A DNA stretch of 64,000 nt from Neonectria sp. B-13 (taxonomy: Eukaryota > Ascomycota > Sordariomycetes > Hypocreales > Nectriaceae): contig NOKP01000005.1 of assembly GCA_002682825.1 (NCBI GenBank), positions 496,001 to 560,000 of the forward strand, given 5' to 3'. Positions 33,943-44,331 of this stretch are shown here, one piece after another. The translations under genes and the position numbers were made by a program. Position 1 is the first letter of the stretch, and each line of letters begins with the position of its first letter. A model generated the notes under the pieces. It saw only the letters and a list, made by a program, of their open reading frames with translations, did no database searches and was not told where the DNA came from.

Positions 33943-35748
33943 ATGAAGAAATCCTCTCTCAGAGCTGCTCTTGCAGCCGCAACTGTCTTCGTTGCTTCAG
34001 TATATGCCGCGACAAAACCACGACCAATGGAGAACCTCGGCCGAGGTGTTGTGGCGGTACGCGCTAACGAGACGCATGTCCTGGTCAGTTGGCGACTACT
34101 GGGTCTTGATCCTGATGATATCGGTTTCAACGTCTATCGAGCTACCGGCGATGGTGACTCCGAACGCATCAACTCGGACGTTCTGACAAAGGGGACCAAT
34201 TTTCTCGACTCTGAAGCCGACCTTGACGAATCAAACACTTACCATGTACGACCGGTCATAAATGGCAAAGAGAACGAAGCCAGCACGGAATTCACACTCC
34301 CCTCCAACAACGCAGAAGAACCAGCAGTCCGTATTCCCATCAAGTCTGGTGGCCAAATCAAGTTCGTCTGGGTCGGCGACCTCGATGGCGACGGGGAGTA
34401 TGACTACGTGCTCGACCGGCAAACATCACCCCAGACATTGGAGGCATACCGCAGCGACGGCACGTTTCTCTGGGAGGTCAACATGGGACCAAACAGCGAG
34501 AATCAAAATAATATCGAACCAGGGTCGGCAACACTCAACGTTGGTCACTGGGATGGTGTTACTGTCTACGACTTCGACAGCGATGGATATGCCGAGGTGG
34601 CAGTCCGCATCGCCAACGGAGTAACGTTTGGCGATGGAGAAACATTCGAAGAAGGCAGTGATGACAACATGCAATACGTTGCAATCCTTAACGGCAAGAC
34701 GGGCGCCCTCCGTTCCGCGGCTCAAATCCCAGACGACTACTTGTCCGATGAGCCCATGGGAGCTCGTTTCGGAGTCGGCTACTTGGACGGCGTGCGGCCT
34801 CATCTGGTGACATATTGCAAGAACCGCATTGGAGACGGCGACTTCAACCTGATGATAGCGGCTTGGACGTTTAATGGCAGCGACGTTTCCATGGAGTGGA
34901 AGTGGCTGCGGGAGGACCAAGACGCACCGGATGGACACAACACGCGCATCATCGACGTCAACGGCGACGGCAAAGACGAAGTAGCCGAGATTGGCTTCAT
35001 GCTCAACGGCGACGGCAGCGTGCGCTATCTTCTAGGCCCAGAGGGTATCGTCCACGGAGACCGCTTTCACATCGCCAAGATGGACCCTGACCGCGACGGA
35101 CTACAGGGCTACGGCGTGCAACAGAGGAACCCGAGCAAACTGTATGAGTACTATTACGATGCCACTGATGGGACTTTGCTCTGGGAGCACTTCGGCGACA
35201 ACATAACCGACAATGGCCGCGGAATGGTTGGCGACATCGACCCACGACACGATGGCATGGAGGTCTGGTCGTTCTCTGGTATCTACAACGCGCCGTCTGA
35301 CGAACTCACTGAGTCTGATACAGAGCTGGCACCTTGGCCGCATCTGGGGATATGGTGGGACGGTGACGAACTGCTCGAGCTATTCAACGACGGCCGCATT
35401 GAGAAGTGGGATTGGGAGAACCCAACGCCGTCAAAGAGTGTTCCCAGGTTGCTTAAGGGTTCGGATTACGGTGCCATCACTCCGTCCGGACGGTACCCGG
35501 CGTTTATCGGAGACATCTTCGGAGACTGGCGTGAGGAGTTCATCCTGACCAACGCGGACTACAGCGAGTTAATCATCTTCACGACTGATATTCCGACCGA
35601 CATTCGGCTGTACACTCTGCCACATAACCCGGCATATCGGAATGCTATGACTCTCAAGGGATACATGCAATCGCATCATGTTGATTACTTTCTTGGGGAG
35701 GGGATGGAGAAACCCCCGAAGCCAAATATCCGTTACGCTGGCTTCTAA
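33943..35748 (+). CDS. secreted PL11-type rhamnogalacturonan lyase
   Basis: Single exon, 601 residues. A signal peptide (MKKSSLRAALAAATVFVASV, cut after YAA) precedes a fibronectin-like N-terminal domain (MENLGRGVVAVRANETHVLV, SWRLLGLDPDDIGFNVYR). An eight-bladed propeller follows with repeated Ca-binding loops: GDLDGDGEYD, YDFDSDGYAE, IDVNGDGKDE and DPDRDGLQG, and with HGDRFHIAKMDPDRDGLQ. PYRLYTLPHNPAYRN-like and MQSHHVDYFLG motifs close the domain. This is the layout of bacterial YesW/YesX rhamnogalacturonan lyases of family PL11, which cleave the rhamnose-galacturonate backbone of pectin by beta-elimination. Lack of introns and the bacterial-type architecture raise the chance of ancient transfer. 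The nearby secreted proteins fit a plant-cell-wall-degrading lifestyle. Confidence 0.93.
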   Translation: MKKSSLRAALAAATVFVASVYAATKPRPMENLGRGVVAVRANETHVLVSWRLLGLDPDDIGFNVYRATGDGDSERINSDVLTKGTNFLDSEADLDESNTYHVRPVINGKENEASTEFTLPSNNAEEPAVRIPIKSGGQIKFVWVGDLDGDGEYDYVLDRQTSPQTLEAYRSDGTFLWEVNMGPNSENQNNIEPGSATLNVGHWDGVTVYDFDSDGYAEVAVRIANGVTFGDGETFEEGSDDNMQYVAILNGKTGALRSAAQIPDDYLSDEPMGARFGVGYLDGVRPHLVTYCKNRIGDGDFNLMIAAWTFNGSDVSMEWKWLREDQDAPDGHNTRIIDVNGDGKDEVAEIGFMLNGDGSVRYLLGPEGIVHGDRFHIAKMDPDRDGLQGYGVQQRNPSKLYEYYYDATDGTLLWEHFGDNITDNGRGMVGDIDPRHDGMEVWSFSGIYNAPSDELTESDTELAPWPHLGIWWDGDELLELFNDGRIEKWDWENPTPSKSVPRLLKGSDYGAITPSGRYPAFIGDIFGDWREEFILTNADYSELIIFTTDIPTDIRLYTLPHNPAYRNAMTLKGYMQSHHVDYFLGEGMEKPPKPNIRYAGF

Positions 35749-36136
35749 GTTGGATACAAATGGGTTGGGTGTTTCGATACGGAATCACGTATCTAGAAGA
35801 AGGACATTTGTACTCAAGTTGTATTGCCCTCAGAAACATTATGGTTCATAGCTTAACGGAGGTAAAGTGTCACTGCAGTCAACTCAAACAACATGTCAAG
35901 GACAAGTGGTATCCTGGCTGAGCATCCTCCCGTGAGTGAAAGTGGCAGATGGGCCACTCTACAATTTTTGTTTCTATCTGCTGCATTGTATTGAGGATAT
36001 ACCGTAGTTGGGTGTGATCTGCCCAGTGCAGTTTGTACGACTTGTGTTGACAGGCGATCCGTTCCCACCATGAGACACCGAGGGATACAAAATGTTACCC
36101 GGTAAATGGTAAGCTGACAAAAGGACCAAAAGAGTC
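35749..36136. other. convergent intergenic spacer
   Basis: About 390 bases between the convergent lyase and small secreted-protein genes. Small minus-strand frames here have no motif. Nothing else seen. Confidence 0.45.
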
Positions 36137-36556
36137 TTAATTGGTCGTGCGGCACTCCCAGCACACCTGGTCGTAGAAGTAAACGCCGGTTCCAGCTTTA
36201 GGTGTGAAGAAGTCCTTGACAGGGTACTGATAGAGGTGGCACTTGGCCTCGGCGGAAATGTACTCAAATGCCACACACCAGCCCTCGGGTCTTCTGCGAT
36301 CGCCGCAAATTTCCGAGCACTGTAACGCGTTGTCGTTGCCCTCCGCGAGGCCGTTCCATCCGATCCCGCTCTCGCTGTTGTATTCGCCTTCCACGCCGCA
36401 GATGGAGTCAGGCTTGAGGCAGGTGCTGGTCGGTGTCGCCGCGGAAGAAGTCGCTGTTGCGGCGGCTGTGGTTGAGCTGTCGTGGTAGCATGGGCTTGCG
36501 CTGATGCCCATCATGGCCAGGCCGGAGAGGAGAGCGAAGATCTTGGTGATTGCCAT
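36137..36556 (-). CDS. small cysteine-rich secreted protein (PAN/Apple-like)
   Basis: Single exon, 139 residues. Residues 1-20 are a signal peptide (MAITKIFALLSGLAMMGISA). A Ser/Thr/Ala-rich spacer (SSTTAAATATSSAATPTST), probably O-glycosylated, leads into a domain with eight Cys. It includes NALQCSEICGDR, GWCVAFEYISAEAKCHLY and YFYDQVCWEC. The C-x3-C plus aromatic-x-Y-x(n)-C-x-L-Y order resembles PAN/Apple modules, which bind carbohydrates or proteins. Size, Cys content and secretion fit an effector or cell-wall protein. The fold call is tentative; secretion is well supported. Confidence 0.85.
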   Translation of the reverse strand: MAITKIFALLSGLAMMGISASPCYHDSSTTAAATATSSAATPTSTCLKPDSICGVEGEYNSESGIGWNGLAEGNDNALQCSEICGDRRRPEGWCVAFEYISAEAKCHLYQYPVKDFFTPKAGTGVYFYDQVCWECRTTN

Positions 36557-37991
36557 GTTGATGAGGTGAGTGTAAAAGTTTGGGTAGACAGTTGCGTATC
36601 TTGGTCCTCCAGCTTACGATGCTACGATCATTGACGATATATATACGCGCAAACAACAGTTCGAATACGGAAAAGGCCCGGGAGGAGAAAACCAGAATCC
36701 TCTCCACTGACGTTCCCCATAGCAAGTACGACGTGGCGGGCTGTAGTCTCTTGGCATGCGGGACAATGCAGCTTAGGTGCAGAACGCACCGCACTTCGTA
36801 TTTCACTTGCAGACGTCCTCCAAACCGCAAGCTGGGGCGATATATCAGCCCACGCCATTTAGAACCAACATCAAAACCGTAGTGCCTCCAATGATCGCTA
36901 GAGAAGCTGCCGGTCGCCGGGACCGTCGATCCGGCGGAAGGGGTGCCTTGCAAACCGAAAGACTACGAAGTTTCACTTGGCGGGACTTGCAGCTTTAAGC
37001 TCATCAGAGTACTAAAAATAGCACGGAGGAGAGCGGAAAGAGAGACAAGCATGAACTGATGGCGATGTGCGCTAATAATATCTTTAAATTACGCTTCATT
37101 TAGTCTATTTCACATCGTTTCTCTAACTTAATAACAATGTTCTCCTTCAACAAGGCAATGAACTAGATGCCTACTGACCGTATGATCGATCTATTGATGG
37201 AATATTTTGAGGGGAAAACTGTTGCGGCCGCTGTCTTGTTGGCCCGCAATATCTGCACTGCGGCTGGAAAGCGCATGGATGATCCCGGCCGACCGGGTTG
37301 AATACGAGCGATGTTGGTCCAAGAGCTTGCAGTAATGTAGGAACACAAAACAACATTCATCCTTCGACATTACCATATCACAATTCTAGTGACTGGTTAT
37401 TTTTAAGTCCGCGCAATTAATCCACTAGTACTTAGCAATAACATGTTAACAGAAACACCATGCAAGAGGCCCTCGGGGCATGTTGATCCGCAGGTTCACG
37501 TGCATCCAAATAGCGCTTATTGAAAATAATAGACAGGAAGGTGTGTAGCTTAAAAACACGCATTGACGCACTGGTCATTCGGTTCTGGGGGTAGTGATGT
37601 GAAAGCAGAGACATTGAAAGGTCTAGGGTAAGTTAGGTACCCTACTTTCACAGCACTCACTTCTCGCGGGTCTCTGGTTATTCAGAATATTGTTAGCCTC
37701 ACTCAATATCATCTGATAGATCAAGGCAATTCAGTAACGTAACATACAGCAGATAACACAGTAAGATGCTATTCCCAGCACCATCAATCCCAACAACTTA
37801 AACACCAAGCTTTCCCAGTAACATGGTTCGCATCCATCTCGCGTCTAGGTCCCTCTCTCTGACCTTAAAGTCCAGTTCATGAAAAGCATATCCTAACCTA
37901 CAGCACATTCAAATGATTGCTAGGCTTATAATACATCTCTGGTCTTTCTTACTTCAAGAAAAAAGGTGCAGGGTATAAAACGCCCTCTATC
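36557..37991. other. intergenic, 1.4 kb
   Basis: Upstream of the small secreted protein and downstream of the Cas1p-like gene. The TATATATACG at 36637-36646 lies about 80-90 bp before the secreted-protein start and is a plausible TATA element for it. Small overlapping minus-strand frames at 37163-37376 are motif-free. No gene seen. Confidence 0.45.
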
Positions 37992-40637
37992 CTATGAGCC
38001 TGGAGTTGGGGTAGGAGTAGACCAAACATGAGAAGTAGTTTGAGTGGCTAGACCGACACGATGAGGAGTAAAGCCATCAGGAGCAGGAGCCTCGGCATGT
38101 GAAGGACTCAGGATGTTGAGCAACCACATTACAATGAGAAAACTCGCAATCCGGAGTTTAGGGAGAGTAATGAAAGAACTGCCGGGGATTCGCTCCAAGG
38201 CTCCTACCAATGCATAGCCGCCAGACTTCTCTGTCTCTTCCGGGGTGTGGAGAAAAGCTTTGACTAGATGGGTAGTTGATGTGGCTGCAATGGAGCAGAT
38301 CCAAAGGAAGATGGGCACAATGATGACCAGACTCCTCCAGCGATCCATGAGTGTTCCATCGCCGTAGAAGCCATCGATGACGAGTACTCCTTTGGTGTCG
38401 GCGGCCAGGAGAAGGTGGAACTGAAGCGTGTATGTTTCCAAAGAGCATCGGCCTAGCCAGGCCATGGCACTTGAATGAAAATTTCGAACTGGCATTGAGA
38501 CATTTCGCATAGCGATAAAGGCCAAAACAGGGACGCATGACATGTAAGGATGCCAAAGTTTATAGTCATGTGTGCCCAATTTAGTGGATACGTAGAAGTA
38601 CCGAGAGACAGCTACCAGGCCAGCAAACGCCAGAGTGAGGCGGAGGCCTAAATTGATGCTCTTCTTCATGTGAACGTTGGCAACAGCGACAAGCATACCG
38701 ACGTAGACGATGAACTTATCCATCGACACACGATAGTACCACTCGTTATAGTTCCACTGAATGTTGAAAACAATGCGGAGTAGGAAGCATAGCCAGGACA
38801 TTAACGGAGTTTCCAGCACCACTGTGACGAGAACAGCCGAGATGCAAATCTTGACGAGTAGGAACTGAACGTCGCCGTTTCGGCCGTGTGCAACCGCCAT
38901 AGTCGCATACACAACGAGGAACCAAAAGGTTACGAGCGGCGAGAAGTAGTAGAGCATGTAATCGGTGTTCATGACGTAGGCCAACGAGCAGCTGAGGAGG
39001 TTGAGACGAAGCAGCACGGCTGCTACACGGTTGAATGAATAATCCTTCTTGTTGAGGAAGAAGAGGGTATGCCCATAGCCGGTTTGGAATAAGTAGGAAG
39101 CAACCAAAAGTCGAACCAAGATGTAGATTGGTGCCGTTTGCGCATTCGTCCAGTGATAAATGAGAATCACAAACTGCATCCACCCTTTCCACTCATCAGT
39201 CTGGTCCCGAGAAAGAAACATCTGGTCTGGGTCGACTGTTAAACCCTGCTCTTTCGATGGTGAGCAGGATCTGCGAATGGTAGCGAGGGCGATAGCGATG
39301 CAAGGGGCGCAAAGAAGGGCGAAGTCTTGGTATGACCACACCTTCGCCCCCTTGGCCATCATTTGCGTCCGGTCGGCATAGTAGCACATAAGTAGGGCCA
39401 TAACAAAAGAGCCTGCTTCCATGTTAAATATGCTGAACAGGATCAAGTCAGGCTTCTCTCCGTCAGGGCGGAACTGGCAATACACTCCGCAAATGACAGA
39501 GACCGCTAGGTAAACAAGCCCGGCATAAACAACACCAAGCTGGACGAGTGGCTTGATGCCGTAATCAGTACAGCAAGTACGCTCGTAGGGATAGCCCTTC
39601 ATCCGGTCCAGCTTGGCGTTGCAGCGAAGGTTCAAGATAATATTCGCTCGCATCTCAGTCACGGCGTCAATGACGTGCAAAGCTTTGCCCCCGGGATCCG
39701 ACCAAGTCTTGTTCTGACCAACAACGAGGCCAGGAACAGACCATACCAGTGGCATATCGAACGTCTCCTCGTTCTCACGGAGCCAGTCCTGCATCTCGAT
39801 GACCTCATGCGCTCGTTGGACACTGTCCTTGGCCTTCTTGTGGTTCCCTCCTTGGTAGCAAGGCCCTCCAGGCGGGGCGAAGAAGGCCTGGTTGCCGACG
39901 CCATCGAGGGGATCCATGGGGTCGGTGAACATGTCTTTTCCATGGTTGTTAACAAGATTTGAAATGTTGGTAAATGCTTCTCCGAACATTTTCATCCGTT
40001 CGTTGTGGCGAGGGCGCCCTTTACGGTTGGTGTACCACACACCGGCAGCGATATAGACGAGAGCGGGACCTTCCTGGTCGTCGATGGGCGGAGGGTTTTT
40101 CTTCTCATCTGAGTATTGGCCAAGTTGTCTGACGAATATTTCTTGGTCCGGGACACCGAGTGTTTCTAGCCAAACGTTGGGGTAGCGCTGGATCTCGACG
40201 CCGTGGTAGGTGACGTTCCATGAGGTATTGTTGAGATGGTGGCGATCATAGTCGGCCTCGTCTCTTTGCAACTAAACGATCAGTATTGGAACATCGCCGT
40301 GGTCCAGAGTCTCGCCGGCATTGCAGCTTACCAATCGTCCAAACGCATAGCCAACACGTCGAGACGTCGAGTCGCCGCCAATCATTATACGGCGGCCCCC
40401 CATACATCTCCGAATATCAGGCCCCGAGTACTTGTGAAGAATACATCCATCCGGCTGCCAGTGCTGAAAGGGATCCCGGTTTCCATCTTCGTCTGGGGGG
40501 TCGATCCACTGGCCTGTGTTGGCTAGGGCGCGACAACGGTAGGGGTCATCGCCGGGGACGACGGTTTTGAAAGTTACTGCCGCCAGGAACAGCACCGCCC
40601 CGAGGATGGACAAGATGCTGGATAACCGCGACCACAT
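37992..40637 (-). CDS. Cas1p-like polytopic O-acetyltransferase
   Basis: Two exons (40637-40332 and 40271-37992, intron 60 nt) give 861 residues. A type II membrane anchor (SSILSILGAVLFLAAVTF) is followed by a luminal SGNH/PC-esterase-like domain with GGDSTSRRVGYAFGRL near residue 87. Then comes CTDYGIKPLVQLGVVYAGLV and a string of about ten to twelve hydrophobic segments (LAVSVICGVYC, SFVMALLMCYY, LLCAPCIAIALATIR, LSCSLAYVMN, VTFWFLVVYATMAVAHG, SLETYTLQFHLLLAAD). This is the architecture of the Cas1p 10-TM acyltransferase family, which includes Cryptococcus CAS1 and animal CASD1 and O-acetylates glycans in the Golgi. The acceptor glycan in this fungus is unknown. The Met at 40637 yields the anchor. 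Confidence 0.92.
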
Positions 40638-41437
40638 TTAAATATTTCGTTGGTCGTTCTACAGCAAGTCGACGTAGAAACATGGAGATACGCAGCTGGG
40701 AAAGCACCGTCAGACACTTTAAAATCAAGCGTGTCTGCCCCTTTTCTAAAGCTACTAGTATTGCGCTGTTGGTATATCGCCAACTACGCGGAACTATCGA
40801 ATATTAGCGCCGTGTGCTAAGAACGCCACCTCTCATCCCTATGCAAGGGCAGGGCTAAAAGAGGTGCCCGATCTAACCAATCTTTTAAAGGCTGAGACTA
40901 GCAGGACACTAGTTGGGGAAAGATTTGCTTTGTAAAGTGGTGTTGCAAGGAGTGGCATGTGAAGTAGATTGATTGAGTGCTGCAAGGGTCGAAAAGCTGG
41001 GGTTTCACGCGTGCCCAGACCTCTTAGAAAAAATCTCTCGCGGAAAGGTTTGCCGAGGTATGTAGACGGGAATGTTCCCATGGGGCTGGCATGTACATAC
41101 CACCTTGCCACCACAAGCATCCCTCCCTAAATTTGAGACCTCACATCCCCTGCAGAGGTTAGCTGTAAGCCACGTCACTAGACTGAGCACGCGATCTAAC
41201 AGAAAATCAATATCCAGACAGGCCGGCCCAGTGGATGAGCAGCACAACCAAAATGTCGTCCACTTAAACTTATAAGGACATGTGATTGAACACTAGGAAT
41301 GTTGAGACGACGCGTGAATAATCTCGTAAGCATCCGCCCTGGACCACCTGGCTGAGCTAATCGACCGTCTTTATTCATATCCCCCTTGCTACTAACCGGA
41401 ACCTTCACCTTGCGCGATACCAGCCATTTCTGTATCA

Positions 41438-41832
41438 AAAGTCTATGGAGAATTAGTTCTTTCTCATGAGCAAACCGTAGGCCCATGAGCGACCGTTCAG
41501 CCTTGAGAAGGAAGTGATCATGCCAGCACCAAATGGCATCCCGTCCACGATGCGAAAATTGTTGCAACCCGCTTGAGACATGCCCAGGCCAGTCCATAAA
41601 ATGAAGAGATTCGTGATGGTCTGAATTTAGTGCGAATGTGTAGTTGTAGAGCGCACTTACGTAGGCCATTACATGTATGCACTAGTCAATAGACATAAAC
41701 TTTTAGAGTTGTCAACCTAGATCTTATCGAAAGGAACCCACCTAGATACAATGCTACATGTTCTACCCAAGTAGTCATTTCTTTAAATGATTGGGTGATG
41801 GCGCGGCCTTGAATCATCACCATAGTACTATT
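41438..41832 (-). CDS. tentative three-exon fragment, unknown
   Basis: Minus-strand pieces can be joined by GT-AG sites. A first piece near 41826-41742 reads IQGRAITQSFKEMTTWVEHV; a tiny exon near 41700-41660 reads HTCNGL; a last exon near 41580-41459 reads GCNNFRIVDGMPFGAG and SFSRLNGRSWAYGLLMRKN then stop. The joined product would be only about 75 residues and may lack upstream exons. I recognise no family. The reading is protein-like but the model rests on my splice choices alone. Confidence 0.2.
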
Positions 41833-42124
41833 ATGTGAAGTATCACAGCTGAAATAGCACTGCTATACGACCAAACTGGCTGAATCTTCGCAGATGTATG
41901 TGACAGCGAAGAATAAAGGGCATCACGCAAATCAAAGAACAAAGGCCTCCTTAACTCCTTGGACAATTAGTATCATCCTGCAGCTACTTTGACTCGACCT
42001 TTTCGCCCACACAGCATGTACACAAGATCACACAAGAGCCCAGGCTCTACTGGCAGCTCCTCTAACAGCCTAACCCAATGTTGGAATTCCGCAATCCCTT
42101 TTCGATCTGGCTTTCTTCAACTCC

Positions 42125-43350
42125 TTACGTCCAGCTCATCTCGCCAAGCACGTCCTGTAAAGCCCGAATTAGACTCACAGCGTCACCCCAGCATATCTTA
42201 TCCATCATGGCATCCCAGCTTGGGCCAGGAGGGTCGACCTGAGCACCCTTAAATAGAAGATAGTTCATGGCCTCCGGATTGCAGAGGCTCCGATCCCCTG
42301 CCAATTCCTCAAGCACCTTCCCGTAATTCTGGGCCCGAGGGCGTGGAAGGGCAAACATCTTCGTCAAGTCTTACGCAAATGACAAGTCCATAGAGGAGGC
42401 GTAACACCTCTTTCCGATGAAAATATTAGTTGTTCTTATCCAACGGCATCCAATGACTGAAACGTTCAGGCGCACTATTCCAGCTCCGCAAGGCTGTCAA
42501 TTCGGGAAGTACGTCGATAATGCCAGCTTCAAATAGCTCGTCACCCGTCAGAGGCATCTCCGAGAAAGCCAGCCAATTCAAAACGCGAATTGCTCTTCAC
42601 GGTCATTTAAATGCATAAGGTCCAGTGCCCTTTAGTGAGTCTCATCAAGCGCTCTTGTTAGGCCATCCAGAGCGGCCTTGGCTTCAGCTGGAATTTTGGC
42701 CCTTTGATGACCTTGGATTGACTACAACGCATTGAAAACTTCAAGCATATGTTAGCTTCTTGTCGTAGTAGCCACTTCAGCACTGATTTTAATTCCCTCA
42801 GATTCCCTAGCTAGCGATTCTGTGACCTTTTGCTTGATATCCGCTGGTCACTTGCTCATTACTGAACTGGACATGAACTGTTGGTCGATGAATGCTTCAA
42901 TATCTCTCTTGACCTCGGTTAGTCCCCTTCCATGTTAATTACCCAGCTGTGCTGGAGCGCAAGAATCTGCTCTAGACGCAAGTCGATGTCATGTCCTTTC
43001 CGACTTATAAGAAGCAGATGGATAGTAGCGTTGTTCTAAGTTCGTATCTTCCTGAGGAGCTTGAATAGCCTCTCACATTCGTCGTCTGCGAGAGGATACC
43101 CATCAAGGGCATTTATAATAAGAAATACATTCTACAAGCCCTCCAATGGGCTTGAAATTTTCCAAGATGAATACTCAAGATATGTAGTTCGAAGATTTTT
43201 CGACCATGCTTTCTATTGACTTTGAGGGGAATCAATTATTGGCATGCGCATCACCCCAATGTGATTCGATATTTGGAGAAGTAATCAGGTGACCGAAGCC
43301 GAAACCCAGTGACCTATGGCTTTCTCATGAGCCGTCCGCTTGTCTTGTTC
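42125..43350 (-). pseudogene. decayed NACHT/ankyrin (NLR-like) gene
   Basis: Minus-strand DNA carries pieces of a fungal STAND NTPase in shifting frames with stops. Near 43130-43083 it reads FLIINALDGYPLADDEC, a Walker B-like segment (compare LxxDALDEC). Near 42990-42950 comes DIDLRLEQILAL, then REIEAFI-like and SADIKQKVTESLARESEG pieces of the region after the NACHT core. The 3' part (42367-42125) is an open frame with ankyrin-like AMNYLLFKGAQVDPPG. Stop codons interrupt the NACHT-derived part several times, and no Walker A survives that I can find. Such proteins detect non-self and can trigger cell death in fungi. I infer a dead copy. Confidence 0.6.
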
Positions 43351-44331
43351 ATAATATGCGTTGCTGTAAGATATGGCATGTTAGCGCCATTCTCAACGAG
43401 CAGTGATCATCCTAAGATATAATTGAGCCATTGACATGATGCAAGCAGTACCATCCAAAAGTATTTGGACGGGCAGAGTGGCAGCCAACTTTGCTCACGC
43501 CATGTACAAAGTCTACGCTGTACGCTAGAGACACACTCAAAATGCTGCAACTGGGAGCCCCAACTTCGCTCAGTACTATTTAAACATAACCGCCGCCCAG
43601 AGTATTCTAAACCAGCTCCAGCGCTTCAGGCGGTTCCTTTAGTCTGAAATAAGCCACAGTGACGCTATTTATGTATCCCACCTTCGAAGTGGGATGCATA
43701 ATCGTCATCAGTGCCATGTCGCCCTCGTCTACACACTCAGAGGCACATTTGACGACGTCATTTGCACAGTGAAAGGATTGGGAACTTTAGGAAGGATCAT
43801 CGAGTAATTATCTCTCGCTTATGCTTATTCCTAGCTTATTTTCTAAAGCCTTGCTTTAAATCATCTGAGTCCATACCCCAGCGCTGCGTGTTGTCAGACT
43901 CGCCTCTAATTGGCGGGCTCGCCTTTAGGGCTGAACAGTGGTCAAGCCGCCACAGCCCAAGTTGCGTGTGGTGTGCCATCGAGTCGCCCGGATATTGTAG
44001 ATCCATGTGTCTTTGATTGGTCTCGATGTCTCTCTCGTATCATTTTAGAGCCTTCCTGCAGGTGAGAGGATCGTGTGTGTTTCAGCACCACGCCAATCTT
44101 ACCGAAACCACGACCGAGAACGCCATGGAGAATCCTACGAACATTGAATTATGCTTGAAGCTTAGATGTACTTTGAGCAGGTCTATGGACACCAACAGGG
44201 AAGACGATCCCCCGCGGCGTATACGGGTTTTGAGATATTGTTGACTATATAGCCCTTGACAGTCCCTTCTGTATCAGTGAGCAGCTCTCCACTCAGACTA
44301 CACATCACAGGCTCAAACCAAATCACCAACC

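Larger units (their letters stand above)
40638..44331. other. gene-poor 3.7 kb with relics
   Basis: No intact gene. The section 40640-41300 contains only motif-free frames. A tentative small gene (41438-41832, minus) and a decayed NACHT/ankyrin gene (42125-43350, minus) are listed separately. From 43400 to 44331 nothing is seen except the upstream region of the secreted protein at 44332. Confidence 0.45.

Noticed and set aside
34426..34938. 170-codon minus-strand open frame
   Set aside because: Antisense to the PL11 lyase, caused by its codon use.
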